Source of the DNA: an uncultured Oscillospiraceae bacterium
GTDB taxonomy: Bacteria > Bacillota > Clostridia > Oscillospirales > Acutalibacteraceae
NCBI GenBank assembly: GCA_900543215.1
Contig: UQQR01000007.1
Span: forward strand, 1-64,000
Direction: 5' to 3'
Length of the DNA stretch: 64,000 bases
Shown: positions 38,077-46,871 of the stretch, piece after piece
Layout of the letters: each line of letters opens with the position of its first letter
Numbering within the stretch: the first letter of the stretch is position 1
Notes under the pieces: model-generated
Seen by the model: the letters and a program-made list of their open reading frames with translations, nothing else
What the model was told of the DNA's origin: nothing
Database searches by the model: none
Made by a program: the position numbers and the translations under genes

Positions 38077-39087
38077 ATGATTGAAATTAAAAACCTATCC
38101 AAAATATTCAGCACTGCCTCCGGCAGTGTTGAGGCTCTTAAAAATATTTCCCTTACCATAAACGACGGAGATATATACGGAATAATCGGTATGAGCGGTG
38201 CCGGCAAAAGCACCCTTGTCCGCAGTATCAATATGCTCGAACGCCCGACCGAGGGTAAGATAATCATAGACGGCCGTGATATGGGGAATCTGAGCGAAGC
38301 GGAACTTAGAAAAGAACGCCGCAATATCACAATGATATTTCAGGGCTTTAATCTTCTGATGCAAAGAAACTGTCTTAAAAATGTCTGTTTTCCGTTAGAA
38401 CTTGCCGGCGTTAAAAAGTCCGAAGCCGAAAAGCGCGCCAAGGAACTTTTGGAATTGGTGGGGCTCGGTGAAAAGCTTAAGGCTTATCCGGCACAGCTTT
38501 CGGGAGGACAGCAGCAGAGAGTCGCCATTGCGCGTGCGTTGGCAACTCACCCGAAAATTCTTTTGTGCGACGAAGCGACGAGCGCTCTTGACCCTCAGAC
38601 AACTCAGTCTATTCTCTCGCTTATACGGGATATTCACGACAGGCTCGGTATAACCGTGATAGTAATAACGCACCAGATGAGTGTTGTTGAGCAGATATGC
38701 ACCAAGGTTGCCATACTTGATAACGGCAGTGTTGCGGAGGTCGGAGATGTAAGCGATGTATTCTCCGCTCCTAAATCAAATGCCGCAAGGGCTCTTGTTT
38801 ACCCCGAGGGCTTTGAGCAAACCGCGGTTGCCGATGAAAACGGGCAGGTTATCCGTGTTGTATTTAACGGCGCGAACGCCACAAAAACGCCGCTTATCGC
38901 AAAAATGGCTATCGATAGGGGAATAACGGCGAGCATACTTTCGGCGTCCACCAAAAGCATAGGAGATAAAGCGTACGGCAATATGCTTCTCGGTATTCCG
39001 GGCGGTAAAGCGCAGCTTGAATGCGCGCTTGAATATTTAAGAGCAATACCCGATATTATTGCACAGGAGGTTAACGGAAATGAGTGA
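38077..39087 (+). CDS. metN: methionine ABC transporter ATP-binding protein MetN
   Basis: A 336-residue ABC ATPase. Walker A is GMSGAGKSTL (about residues 35-44), the signature LSGGQQQRVAIARAL, and Walker B ILLCDEATSALD. The C-terminal ~90 residues form the NIL regulatory domain that binds methionine and inhibits transport. It drives uptake through MetI. The stop overlaps metI by 8 bases. Confidence 0.96.
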   Translation: MIEIKNLSKIFSTASGSVEALKNISLTINDGDIYGIIGMSGAGKSTLVRSINMLERPTEGKIIIDGRDMGNLSEAELRKERRNITMIFQGFNLLMQRNCLKNVCFPLELAGVKKSEAEKRAKELLELVGLGEKLKAYPAQLSGGQQQRVAIARALATHPKILLCDEATSALDPQTTQSILSLIRDIHDRLGITVIVITHQMSVVEQICTKVAILDNGSVAEVGDVSDVFSAPKSNAARALVYPEGFEQTAVADENGQVIRVVFNGANATKTPLIAKMAIDRGITASILSASTKSIGDKAYGNMLLGIPGGKAQLECALEYLRAIPDIIAQEVNGNE

Positions 39088-39787
39088 TTTTTTTGCTTCC
39101 GAGGATTTTTTAAACGCAATGGATATACTTAAAACCGAATTCCCCCTTGCTATATGGGAAACGGTTTATGTAACCGTGCTTTCAACCTTTTTTGCAATAA
39201 TAATCGGTCTTCCGCTCGGCGTATTGTTAGTAGCCGGAGAGGACGGTAAAATAATAAAAATACCTAAAACCGTACTCCATGTACTTAATGTAATCATAAA
39301 TCTTTTGCGTTCTGTCCCGTTCCTCATTCTTATGATAATGGTATTTCCTCTTACCCGTCTTATTGTGGGAACGGTTGTCGGAACTCCTGCAACGATAGTT
39401 CCGCTTGTTATTGCGGCTTTCCCGTTTGTTGCAAGACTTATCGAGGGTAGCTTAAGGGAAATTAACCCTAATATCATAGAAACAGCGCAGAGTATGGGCG
39501 CTTCCCCGTTTCAGATAATAGTTAAGGTAATGTTGCCGGAAAGCGTACCATCGCTTATTTCAAACGCCACAATAGCAATTACCACCATACTCGGTTATTC
39601 TGCCATGAGCGGAATTATAGGCGGCGGCGGACTCGGCAAAATTGCCATAAACTACGGCTATTACAGATATCAGTACCTTGTAATGTTCTTTGCGGTGGTG
39701 TTCCTTATACTGCTCGTTCAGATATTCCAGAGCATCGGAACCTATCTTTCCGTAAAGTGTGATAAACGCCTCAGAAACCGTAAATAA
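39080..39787 (+). CDS. metI: methionine ABC transporter permease MetI
   Basis: A 235-residue permease with five predicted membrane segments and the coupling-helix EAA loop (EINPNIIETAQSMGASPFQI). Start 39080 follows GGAGG inside the metN end; an upstream TTG would add seven residues. The C-terminus is basic. A strong terminator follows at 39792, closing the operon. Confidence 0.95.
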   Translation: MSDFFASEDFLNAMDILKTEFPLAIWETVYVTVLSTFFAIIIGLPLGVLLVAGEDGKIIKIPKTVLHVLNVIINLLRSVPFLILMIMVFPLTRLIVGTVVGTPATIVPLVIAAFPFVARLIEGSLREINPNIIETAQSMGASPFQIIVKVMLPESVPSLISNATIAITTILGYSAMSGIIGGGGLGKIAINYGYYRYQYLVMFFAVVFLILLVQIFQSIGTYLSVKCDKRLRNRK

Positions 39788-39791
39788 GCTC

Positions 39792-39822
39792 AAAAAAGCA
39801 CGCTTGCCGTGCTTTTTTATTT
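39792..39822 (+). terminator. terminator of metQNI
   Basis: AAAAAAGCACG (39792-39802) with CGTGCTTTTTT (39808-39818), then ATTTTA. Confidence 0.88.
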
Positions 39823-39829
39823 TACGGAC

Positions 39830-39858
39830 TTGCTTTTTGGAGCTTGAAAATGTATAAT
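39830..39858 (+). promoter_or_regulatory. sigma-A promoter of the DUF2975 gene
   Basis: TTGCTT (39830-39835), TATAAT (39853-39858), 17-base spacer. Confidence 0.65.
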
Positions 39859-39889
39859 TAACTAAGAAAATAACAGGAGGCGCAAAGTT

Positions 39890-40312
39890 ATGCTTGACAC
39901 GCAAAAAACCTTAAAGCTGAGCCTTATACTTACAGACATTTTTTTATGCGTTCTTATAATAGTTACCGCACTTCTCCCCTTTGGGGTTTCGTGGTATGTA
40001 GAAATTAAACACCGCTCGCAAACCCTTGCGTCCACGATAATGGTGACTTGTTATCCGTGCGCGCCGTTTTTGGGATTTGCGCTTTTAAAGCTCAGAAAAA
40101 TCCTGAAATCCGTTTTGTCGGGCAGCTTCCCGTCCGAACGCGTTTCGCATGATTTCAGAGTAATTTGCTGCTGCTGCCTTATAATAGCGCTCATCACCCT
40201 TATAGCCGGTCGCTACTATTTACCATTCTACATAGTTTGCGGAACATTTCTTTTTCTTTCCTTACTTATTTATATATTCAACGCAATAACAAAAAAATTA
40301 AGCTCACGGTAA
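39890..40312 (+). CDS. DUF2975-like membrane protein
   Basis: A 140-residue protein with four hydrophobic helices. The pattern LLPFGVSWYVE in helix 1, CYPCAPFLGFALLKLRKIL around helix 2, VICCCCLIIALITLIAGRYYLPF in helix 3 and a final helix is that of DUF2975 proteins as I recall them. Many of these are paired with a small XRE regulator; none is present here. GGAGG precedes the ATG. Function unknown. Confidence 0.65.
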   Translation: MLDTQKTLKLSLILTDIFLCVLIIVTALLPFGVSWYVEIKHRSQTLASTIMVTCYPCAPFLGFALLKLRKILKSVLSGSFPSERVSHDFRVICCCCLIIALITLIAGRYYLPFYIVCGTFLFLSLLIYIFNAITKKLSSR

Positions 40313-40331
40313 CTGTGGGCTTTGTTTTTTT
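40300..40331 (+). terminator. terminator overlapping the end of the DUF2975 gene
   Basis: AAGCTCAC (40300-40307) with GTGGGCTT (40315-40322), stop codon in the loop, followed by GTTTTTTTA. Confidence 0.7.
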
Positions 40332-40380
40332 ATATAATAAATATGCACCCTTTGCAGATAATAAGCGTTGGGTGAATTAT

Positions 40381-40893
40381 ATGGTAATACTTTTTTCGGG
40401 CAGGAAAAACGCCGCCGAACGGGAGCTTATAGAAATACTTACAGGCTGCGGAGCGGATTATATTTCAGACAGATCAGTAAGCGCGGGCGACGGTATATTT
40501 ACCATAATCAGCGAATACAAAAAAACCGATTTAAAGCTTAAAGACGGCATAGCTGTGTTTCTCGATGATACGGACAGATTTTCGGGTCAGAGCTTTCCTG
40601 CGGGAATGGTCGGCATATGCGAGGACACAAACAAAACCGCACTTAGCCTTTTTAAAGAAAGCAACATACCCGTAATAAGCTGCGGTATGAATTCGAAAAA
40701 TACCGTTACCCTTTCAAGCCTTAACAGCTCTTCCCTGCTTGCGGCACTGCAAAGAACGGTTACGGATTGCAAGGGCAACGATATTTCCCCGGGCGAGTTT
40801 AAAATTAAACTTTCCGCCGATTACACGCCGTTTGCGGTGATGGCGGCAACCGCTGTTTTGCTTTTGAACGGAATAACACCCGAAAGCTTTTAA
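40381..40893 (+). CDS. conserved-looking protein of unknown function
   Basis: A 170-residue protein (MVILFSGRKNAAERELIEIL ... AATAVLLLNGITPESF). The secondary-structure rhythm suggests an alpha/beta fold: AVFLDDTDRFSGQSFPAGM in the middle, then a Ser/Asn-rich stretch. No catalytic motif recognised; the SADYTPFAVMAATAVLLLNGI tail recalls Mur-ligase-like sequences but is too short to assign. The ATG at 40381 has only a weak GGGTG upstream. It overlaps the convergent malic enzyme by 4 bases. Confidence 0.65.
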   Translation: MVILFSGRKNAAERELIEILTGCGADYISDRSVSAGDGIFTIISEYKKTDLKLKDGIAVFLDDTDRFSGQSFPAGMVGICEDTNKTALSLFKESNIPVISCGMNSKNTVTLSSLNSSSLLAALQRTVTDCKGNDISPGEFKIKLSADYTPFAVMAATAVLLLNGITPESF

Positions 40894-42068
40894 ATTCTTG
40901 CGACACCCGATTTTACCGCCGCCTCAGCTACCGCCTTTGCAACAGCGGCGGCTGTTTTTTTATCAAGCGGATCGGGCAGTATAAATTCACTGCAAAGCTT
41001 ATCGTCGCTTACCGCATCGGCAAGCGCAAATACCGCCGCCTTATGCATACTTGCGTTAATGTCCGACGCTCTTACATCAAGCGCACCCCTGAATATTCCG
41101 GGAAAAGCGAGGAGATTATTTATCTGGTTCGGAAAATCGGAACGCCCCGTACCTACAACCGCCGCACCGCCTGCTTTGGCTTCGTCGGGCAAAATTTCGG
41201 GTATGGGATTTGCGAGCGCAAAAACAACGGCATCACTGTTCATTTCAGCAACCATTTCCTTTGTGAGTGCATTTGCAACCGAAACGCCTATAAACACATC
41301 GGCGCCCCTTATTACCTCTTTAAGCTCTCCCTTTTCATTTTCGGGATTGGTTATTTTCGCAATCTCCTTGTAGCTTTCGCTCATATTTTCCCTGCCCCTG
41401 TACAATGCGCCGTCACGGTTGCAGACAATGATATTACGAACACCCAAATCAAGCAACAAACGGCATATTGCCGCCCCTGCCGCTCCAGCACCGTTAATAA
41501 CGCATTTTACACTTTGAAGCTCCTTATTTACAAGCTTAAGCGCATTTATAAGCGCCGCCGCAACACAAACGGCAGTGCCGTGCTGGTCATCGTGAAACAC
41601 CGGTATATCGCACTTTTCTTTAAGTTTTCTTTCAATTTCAAAGCATCGGGGAGCTGAAATATCCTCAAGGTTTATCCCCCCGAAGCTGCCCGATATTCTG
41701 TAAACGGTATCGACTATTTCATCGGTATCGTTAGTGTTTATGCATATCGGGAAAGCGTCAATATCCGCAAATTCCTTAAAAAGAACACACTTGCCCTCCA
41801 TAACGGGCATACCGGCAAGTCCTCCGATATTTCCGAGCCCCAACACCGCCGAACCGTCCGTTACTACCGCTATAAGATTTGACCTTCTTGTAAGCGCAAA
41901 GGATTCGTCGTGATCCGCGGCTATTTTAAGGCACGGCTCCGCCACACCGGGAGTATACGCAAGCGAAAGGTCGTCGGCAGTATTAATTTTTATTCTGGAA
42001 CCCACCTCAATTTTGCCTTTCCATTCATAATGCTTTTTAAGCGCGTCTTCTTTTATTTTTGAATACAT
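40890..42068 (-). CDS. NAD(P)-dependent malic enzyme
   Basis: A 392-residue malic enzyme that oxidatively decarboxylates malate to pyruvate. SLAYTPGVAEPC is the N-terminal malic signature, TDGSAVLGLGNIGGLAGMPVMEGK the substrate loop, FHDDQHGTAV the metal-binding Asp-Asp pair, and INGAGAAGAAICRLL the nucleotide-binding Rossmann motif. Length fits the short bacterial form. With fumC at 56030 it connects fumarate, malate and pyruvate. Cofactor preference not assigned. Confidence 0.93.
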   Translation of the reverse strand: MYSKIKEDALKKHYEWKGKIEVGSRIKINTADDLSLAYTPGVAEPCLKIAADHDESFALTRRSNLIAVVTDGSAVLGLGNIGGLAGMPVMEGKCVLFKEFADIDAFPICINTNDTDEIVDTVYRISGSFGGINLEDISAPRCFEIERKLKEKCDIPVFHDDQHGTAVCVAAALINALKLVNKELQSVKCVINGAGAAGAAICRLLLDLGVRNIIVCNRDGALYRGRENMSESYKEIAKITNPENEKGELKEVIRGADVFIGVSVANALTKEMVAEMNSDAVVFALANPIPEILPDEAKAGGAAVVGTGRSDFPNQINNLLAFPGIFRGALDVRASDINASMHKAAVFALADAVSDDKLCSEFILPDPLDKKTAAAVAKAVAEAAVKSGVARI

Positions 42069-42199
42069 ATTTTCACCCTCTTAAGGTTATTATTCCAAAA
42101 TACAAGAGCTTTAGCACGATTTTTGCATAATGGAAAAAAATCGGACAAAAATAATACTGATATTGTAATCTTTAATTCGGTGATTGGAGATAAAACTTT

Positions 42200-42499
42200 A
42201 TGGATTCAAAAAAGACAAAAAAGCTTATGATAATTTCGGTTGTTATAACCGCCGCCATAGTAATTATACTTACCGCCGCAGGCTTTGCGGCGTCAAATAC
42301 CGATTACCGACCCTCGTCCTGGGTAATCCGCTCCTACAAAAACAATGTAGCGCTTTATCACGGCGATGAACTAAACGCCGTATACGGTAAAATAAAAATA
42401 GACGAGCTGCCGCCCGAGGATGTCCGCTTGCTTGAAACGGGTATTTCATTTCCCACAAAGGAAGAAGCGGAAAAAGCGCTTGAAGATTATGACGGCTGA
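42200..42499 (+). CDS. small membrane-anchored protein, BofC-C-like domain
   Basis: A 99-residue protein with one N-terminal membrane helix (LMIISVVITAAIVIILTAAG) and an exported ~65-residue domain. WVIRSYKNNVALYHGDEL, KIKIDELPPEDVRLLETGI and EEAEKALEDY follow the pattern of the C-terminal domain of BofC, a forespore-membrane protein of Bacillus, as I remember it. Short stand-alone versions occur in Clostridia. Function unknown. Confidence 0.6.
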   Translation: MDSKKTKKLMIISVVITAAIVIILTAAGFAASNTDYRPSSWVIRSYKNNVALYHGDELNAVYGKIKIDELPPEDVRLLETGISFPTKEEAEKALEDYDG

Positions 42500-42533
42500 A
42501 AAAAAGACCTCGGCAGATTTTATCTGCCGAGGT
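42498..42533 (-). terminator. terminator of the radA operon (minus strand)
   Basis: A perfect 12-bp stem (ACCTCGGCAGAT 42507-42518 with ATCTGCCGAGGT 42522-42533); on the minus strand it is followed by CTTTTTTTC. It lies beyond the radA 3' end and directly after the plus-strand gene at 42200-42499. Confidence 0.8.
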
Positions 42534-42553
42534 AAGGAAACGGAGTAAACTCA

Positions 42554-42754
42554 GTGGGTGTAATACAATGTGCCGAAAATTGCAAATACCAAAGGGACGG
42601 ATACTGTACACTCGATAAACCGAGCGCCGTAAATTCCGTTTCGGGCGGTTGCCCTTATTATATTAAAAAATCATTTGATGAGGGCAACCGCCTCGGAAAG
42701 CTTCCTTACTCCGATAAGCTTGATGGTATCGGGAACGGCGGTGATTTGCTTTAG
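42554..42754 (+). CDS. small Cys-rich DUF1540-like protein
   Basis: A 66-residue protein from a GTG start (MGVIQCAENCKYQRDGYCTL) with CAENCxYxxxGYCTL and GGCPYY, the four-cysteine metal-binding layout of DUF1540-like Clostridial proteins. ACGGAG lies upstream. The last 28 codons run antisense through the radA 3' end, so that part of the protein may be a read-through tail rather than conserved sequence. Confidence 0.55.
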   Translation: MGVIQCAENCKYQRDGYCTLDKPSAVNSVSGGCPYYIKKSFDEGNRLGKLPYSDKLDGIGNGGDLL

Positions 42755-44035
42755 AGAAGACTTAGGCATTATGCATTGCTTAAAGCCCATACGGGCGGCC
42801 TCGTTAATGCGTGCCTGAACTCTCGGAACGCTTCTGAGTTCCCCCGAAAGTCCGATTTCGCCGAACGCAATCGTGTTTTCGTCAATCGGAATATCCCTAA
42901 GTCCCGAAACCAACGCCATCGCAACAGCAAGGTCTGCGGCAGGCTCGTCAAGCCTTATTCCGCCGACGATATTAAGATATGCGTCAAGATTTGAGAAATA
43001 AAGCCCAAGCCGCTTTTCAAGCACTGCCAAAAGAAGATTAAGACGGTTATAATCAAATCCGTTTGCGGTACGCCTTGCGTTTCCGAAGCCTGTTGAGGTA
43101 ACAAGTCCCTGTACCTCCGCCAAAATCGGTCTTGTCCCCTCGATAACGCAGGTAATACATCCGCCCGACACATCACTCATTCTGCCCGAGAGCATCATAG
43201 CCGACGGGTTTTCAACTTCGCTCAGTCCCGTTTCGGTCATTTCAAAAACGCCTATTTCGTTTGTTGAACCGAAACGGTTTTTTATTGCCCTTAATATTCT
43301 GTAAGACTGGTTTCGCTCCCCTTCGAAATAAAGCACGGTATCAACTATATGCTCCATAACCTTAGGACCCGCTATATCGCCGCCCTTGTTGACATGGCCT
43401 ACAATAAAAATCGGTATATCAAGGCTTTTCCCGGTTCTCAGCAGCAGGTTTGTGGATTCGCGCACCTGAACTATACTGCCGGGCGACGACGCAATATCGC
43501 TGTGTTGCATTGTCTGTATGGAATCTATTATAACAAGGTCGGGCTTTACGGAGCTTATGTATTCGCAGACTGTCTGAACATCCGTCTCGGTCATTACCGA
43601 AACACTGTCGCTCTCCACGCCTATTCTTTTTGCCCTTAGCTTTATTTGTATAGCCGATTCCTCGCCCGATACATAAAGGATATTAAGAGAGGACTGAAGC
43701 GCATTGCAGACCTGTAACAGTATGGTTGATTTTCCAATGCCGGGGTCGCCCGATAAAAGCACAACCGAACCCTTTACAATACCGCCGCCGAGCACCCTGT
43801 CAAGCTCGCCTATTCCGGTGACGAAACGGTGCTCATCGGAAGCGTTTATCTTCGACAACGGCTGTGCGCTGTAAGTATGAATCGGCTTTACGGAAGCTGA
43901 AACAGCTTTCTGCGCAAGCCTTACATCTTCCGTCATTGTATTCCATGCGCCGCAGCCTGCGCATTTTCCTATCCATTTTGGACTTTCATAACCGCATTCG
44001 CTGCACACGAATACGGTTTTGCTTTTGACCGCCAT
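42671..44035 (-). CDS. radA: DNA repair protein RadA
   Basis: A 454-residue RecA-like branch-migration ATPase. The N-terminal zinc finger is CSECGYESPKWIGKCAGCGAW, the ATPase Walker A is GDPGIGKST, the RadA-specific KNRFGS motif is present, and the C-terminal Lon-protease-like domain (DLAVAMALVSGLRD) completes the family. Start 44035 follows GGAGG; the longer ORF adds 11 unneeded residues. Lies 2 bases after the amidase gene stop. Confidence 0.96.
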   Translation of the reverse strand: MAVKSKTVFVCSECGYESPKWIGKCAGCGAWNTMTEDVRLAQKAVSASVKPIHTYSAQPLSKINASDEHRFVTGIGELDRVLGGGIVKGSVVLLSGDPGIGKSTILLQVCNALQSSLNILYVSGEESAIQIKLRAKRIGVESDSVSVMTETDVQTVCEYISSVKPDLVIIDSIQTMQHSDIASSPGSIVQVRESTNLLLRTGKSLDIPIFIVGHVNKGGDIAGPKVMEHIVDTVLYFEGERNQSYRILRAIKNRFGSTNEIGVFEMTETGLSEVENPSAMMLSGRMSDVSGGCITCVIEGTRPILAEVQGLVTSTGFGNARRTANGFDYNRLNLLLAVLEKRLGLYFSNLDAYLNIVGGIRLDEPAADLAVAMALVSGLRDIPIDENTIAFGEIGLSGELRSVPRVQARINEAARMGFKQCIMPKSSLKQITAVPDTIKLIGVRKLSEAVALIK

Positions 44036-44037
44036 TT

Positions 44038-44739
44038 TTATCCTCCGTAATAATTCATTATTCCGCAAAAAATGCTGAAAGCTATTTTGTTTTGGTATTC
44101 CTCGGTTTTAAGGCGTTTAAGCTCCGCCGTGTTGCTTAAAAATCCGCACTCCACAAGCACCGCCGGTATTGTTGCGTTATAAAGTATATATGTACTGCTT
44201 GTGGCAGGCTTGTTTATTCTCTGATTTTCCGGCTGTAACAGCTTTACTATGGATTTTTGAATATCATCGCCTAATTTTTTCGAATCGTCAATACTCGCGT
44301 TGTAAAACACCTGTGAGCCGTTTGCGGCAGATGTTGTAAATTTATTAAGATGAATACTTACGAACACGGCGTCGGGATAATCGTTCATAAGCTTAAGCCT
44401 GTTTTTAAGGTCGCTTTTCTTGCGCGTCGCTATTTTGTCGGATTCCACATCATCGGTTGAAACATCACTTTCCCTTGTCATAATGACCTCAAAGCCGTTT
44501 TGTGTCAGCAAATCTCTAAGCCTTACCGCAATTTTAAGGTTTATATTTTTTTCAACCGTGCCGTCGGGCGCTACCGCTCCGCCGTCAAAACCGCCGTGGC
44601 CCGCGTCTAAAATCAAAACAGGTCTTTTGTCGTCCGACATAAAGGCGGAGGTGTTTGTGTATTTTCTTAAAAAATATGTGCTGAAAAAAGCAAAGCATAA
44701 AACAAGCGCCAAAACCGCCGCAATGCGTCCCTTAAACAT
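44038..44739 (-). CDS. N-acetylmuramoyl-L-alanine amidase (CwlD-like)
   Basis: A 233-residue Amidase_3 enzyme with an N-terminal signal/anchor helix (RIAAVLALVLCFAFFSTYFL). Zinc ligands are in ILDAGHGGFDGGA (His), the MTRESD segment, SIHLNKF (His) and the catalytic Glu is in VLVECGFLSN. Size and single-domain build match CwlD, which prepares muramic lactam in spore cortex, consistent with the spore genes nearby. Start 44739 is chosen for GGGAG upstream; a start at 44826 would disrupt the signal. Confidence 0.85.
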   Translation of the reverse strand: MFKGRIAAVLALVLCFAFFSTYFLRKYTNTSAFMSDDKRPVLILDAGHGGFDGGAVAPDGTVEKNINLKIAVRLRDLLTQNGFEVIMTRESDVSTDDVESDKIATRKKSDLKNRLKLMNDYPDAVFVSIHLNKFTTSAANGSQVFYNASIDDSKKLGDDIQKSIVKLLQPENQRINKPATSSTYILYNATIPAVLVECGFLSNTAELKRLKTEEYQNKIAFSIFCGIMNYYGG

Positions 44740-44868
44740 TTTGCTATCACTCCCATACAGTTTAAAATATGTTTTTAAGCTATACGGTAGAACATTTATA
44801 AACATAGCATATTTATTATAATTCAAATCCGCAATTTTTTCAATATGCCGCAGGCTTTCAAATCGTCC

Positions 44869-45426
44869 TTAGTTATAAACTCCCTTTCGGCATTGTATAC
44901 TGTTTAGCTGTGTATGCTTAATGCCCAAGGCAGAATCCATTTCATTTGCGGCATTTTTATAGGCGCTTTTTTGATGATGCACCAAAATATAATCCGCTTC
45001 ACTGATTTTGCCCGATGCCGCATATCCTGTTACCGCCTGCAACAGTCCGAATATAAAGTACGCCGTAGACATAAAGTTCGGCGGAAACATATAAAACTGT
45101 ATACATATCCACAGCATAAGCGTCACGCCGAATATTCCGCCCTACACAACGCCGAGTTTCTTTTTCGCAAACAGCAATACCGCCGCCGTAAGGTTTGTAA
45201 TTCCGTTTACAATAAGCAAAGCAATGCCCGAAAAAACAAAGTCCCGAAAAAGTACATCCGCAAACGGTAAAGCCTTAAAATACGGGAGCATTGCATCCAT
45301 TCCCATAAGTCCGCCCGTAGGGTCAATCAGCATTGCGGATGCGCCTGCAACTGCGCCGATACCGACAAACAGCGTCCAAAATATAAGAAAATTACGGGCA
45401 GTTTTAAATCTTGAATGTTTTTTCAT
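44869..45426 (-). pseudogene. small membrane protein gene broken by an in-frame amber stop
   Basis: Read on the minus strand, a frame starting MKKHSRFKTARNFLIFWTLF continues through three hydrophobic segments to KKKLGVV, then meets TAG (45144-45142) and continues in the same frame as GGIFGVTLMLWICIQFYMFP and TAYFIFGLLQAVTGYAA. The two parts read as one four-helix protein with a single nonsense codon. The final ~45 residues look non-native, suggesting a later frame error too. The start overlaps the acetyltransferase gene by 4 bases. Confidence 0.75.
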
Positions 45427-46175
45427 TCTTTATTCATCCTATCGGCAAGAGCTAAAAACTTTTTGTCCGACTGTATTGCTTGGGTTACAAACCTGCCGTT
45501 CCGAAAAAGAGCGTAGGTAGTTACGGGCGCCGGTACATTTTGTGCCGCTTCCTTGCTTATAATATGAACCGATTTAAACAGAATACCGTTTTGTTTTGCG
45601 GTTTCCTCAACCCTCGGCACCCAGTAGTATGTAAACGGGCATTGGTCGGTGTAGTAAAGGACAAAACCGTTTTCTTCTGTTTTGGGGTGCTTTGCGCACT
45701 CTTTAAACTTGGGCGGCCGCGCGTTTTTGTCGAACGGCAGGTACATAAGCGTAATTCCCGTATCGGATTTATCCGCAACCGTAAAGCCCTTATAAGCCAT
45801 AAACTTAGGGTCGGACAGAAATTCTCTTTTCCTGCCCTCGGACGAAAGTATGCAAATTCCTTTTTTCTTACCGGCTTTGGCGTCTTTTATGCACTCTTCC
45901 AGCAAATCGTTTGAATATCCGTGTCCTTTCAAAGAGCCGGATACCCAAAGACAGTTTATAAAAATATACCCGTCGGCAATTATAGGCACCCATGCGTTTT
46001 CCGCGGGTATGTACTCAATAAAGCACTTCCCCCGTTCCTCACTGCGGTAAAAAACAAGTCCCTCGTCAAATCTTTCCTTAAGCCATTCCTTTTTTTGCAG
46101 ACTTTGTTTACCCGACATAGCACAGCAAATATGCTCTTTATCAATATTTTCCTTTGTTATTCTGATATAATTCAT
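45423..46175 (-). CDS. GNAT acetyltransferase with C-terminal YoaP domain
   Basis: A 250-residue protein. The N-terminal ~140 residues are a GNAT fold (LWVSGSLKGHGYSNDLLEECI is the acetyl-CoA-binding beta4-alpha3 with a GxGxS loop). The C-terminal part (CPFTYYWVPRVEETAKQNGI... PVTTYALFRNGRFVT) matches the YoaP domain as I recall it, a thioredoxin-like module. Start 46175 follows AGAGGA. Substrate unknown. It is translationally coupled to the pseudogene downstream. Confidence 0.8.
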   Translation of the reverse strand: MNYIRITKENIDKEHICCAMSGKQSLQKKEWLKERFDEGLVFYRSEERGKCFIEYIPAENAWVPIIADGYIFINCLWVSGSLKGHGYSNDLLEECIKDAKAGKKKGICILSSEGRKREFLSDPKFMAYKGFTVADKSDTGITLMYLPFDKNARPPKFKECAKHPKTEENGFVLYYTDQCPFTYYWVPRVEETAKQNGILFKSVHIISKEAAQNVPAPVTTYALFRNGRFVTQAIQSDKKFLALADRMNKE

Positions 46176-46265
46176 CACAGAATTCCTCTCGCCCATATTT
46201 TTTACCTGCCTGGCAGTAAATTATTAGACGAACGAACTCAAGCATTTACGGAAATTTATTATATT

Positions 46266-46871
46266 TTATATAATGTCGTACACCTCAACAGCGCCGCTTT
46301 TAAAATAGAGCGACGGAGTTACAAGCAAGGAGTATCCCCTTCCGAAATCGCTTGTCCATTCCACGGGACTTCTTCTCGGAATTCCGGCGGCGGCAAGCAG
46401 CATCATTATGGCTCCGCCGTGCATTATAACTGCCGAGCTTGTAATTCCGCTGTTTACCATATCAACCGCTATTTTATTGAAGCCTACGCACACACGCTTT
46501 ATAAATTCGGAGTTTTCCTCTCCGCCCCTCGGTGCCGCAAGCTTACCCGATGTCCACGGTATAAAATCAGGGTCGCTTTCAAGCTCTGCGGCGGTCTTGC
46601 CCTCAAAGTTTCCGAAATCGTATTCCTTAAGCTCCTCTACCGGAATTATGTTCATATCGGGGTACAAAACCGCTCCCGTTTGTCTGCACCTTAACATCGG
46701 GCTTGAATAGAGCCTTTGTATTTCGGGGTAGTCTATATCGTCCTTTAGAAGCCTTAGTTCACTAAGTCCCTCGGGTGATAACGGAATATCCGTCCTGCAT
46801 CCGATATATTCGCCCTTATAATTAGCGTCCGTTGCGCCGTGTCTTATCAAATGTATCTTAAGCGTATTCAT
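46266..46871 (-). CDS. histidine phosphatase family protein
   Basis: A 201-residue phosphoglycerate-mutase-like phosphatase. The catalytic RHG motif is in LIRHGATDAN (residues 7-16), with LYSSPMLRCRQTG, the acid/base Glu in GNFEGKT, and a second His in MHGGAI. Such enzymes act on small phosphorylated metabolites such as adenosylcobalamin intermediates or phosphosugars. The start overlaps the hemW-like stop by 4 bases. Confidence 0.88.
   Translation of the reverse strand: MNTLKIHLIRHGATDANYKGEYIGCRTDIPLSPEGLSELRLLKDDIDYPEIQRLYSSPMLRCRQTGAVLYPDMNIIPVEELKEYDFGNFEGKTAAELESDPDFIPWTSGKLAAPRGGEENSEFIKRVCVGFNKIAVDMVNSGITSSAVIMHGGAIMMLLAAAGIPRRSPVEWTSDFGRGYSLLVTPSLYFKSGAVEVYDII

Noticed and set aside
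41043..41657. 204-codon plus-strand frame inside the malic enzyme gene
   Set aside because: Basic, low-complexity translation opposite conserved malic enzyme motifs.
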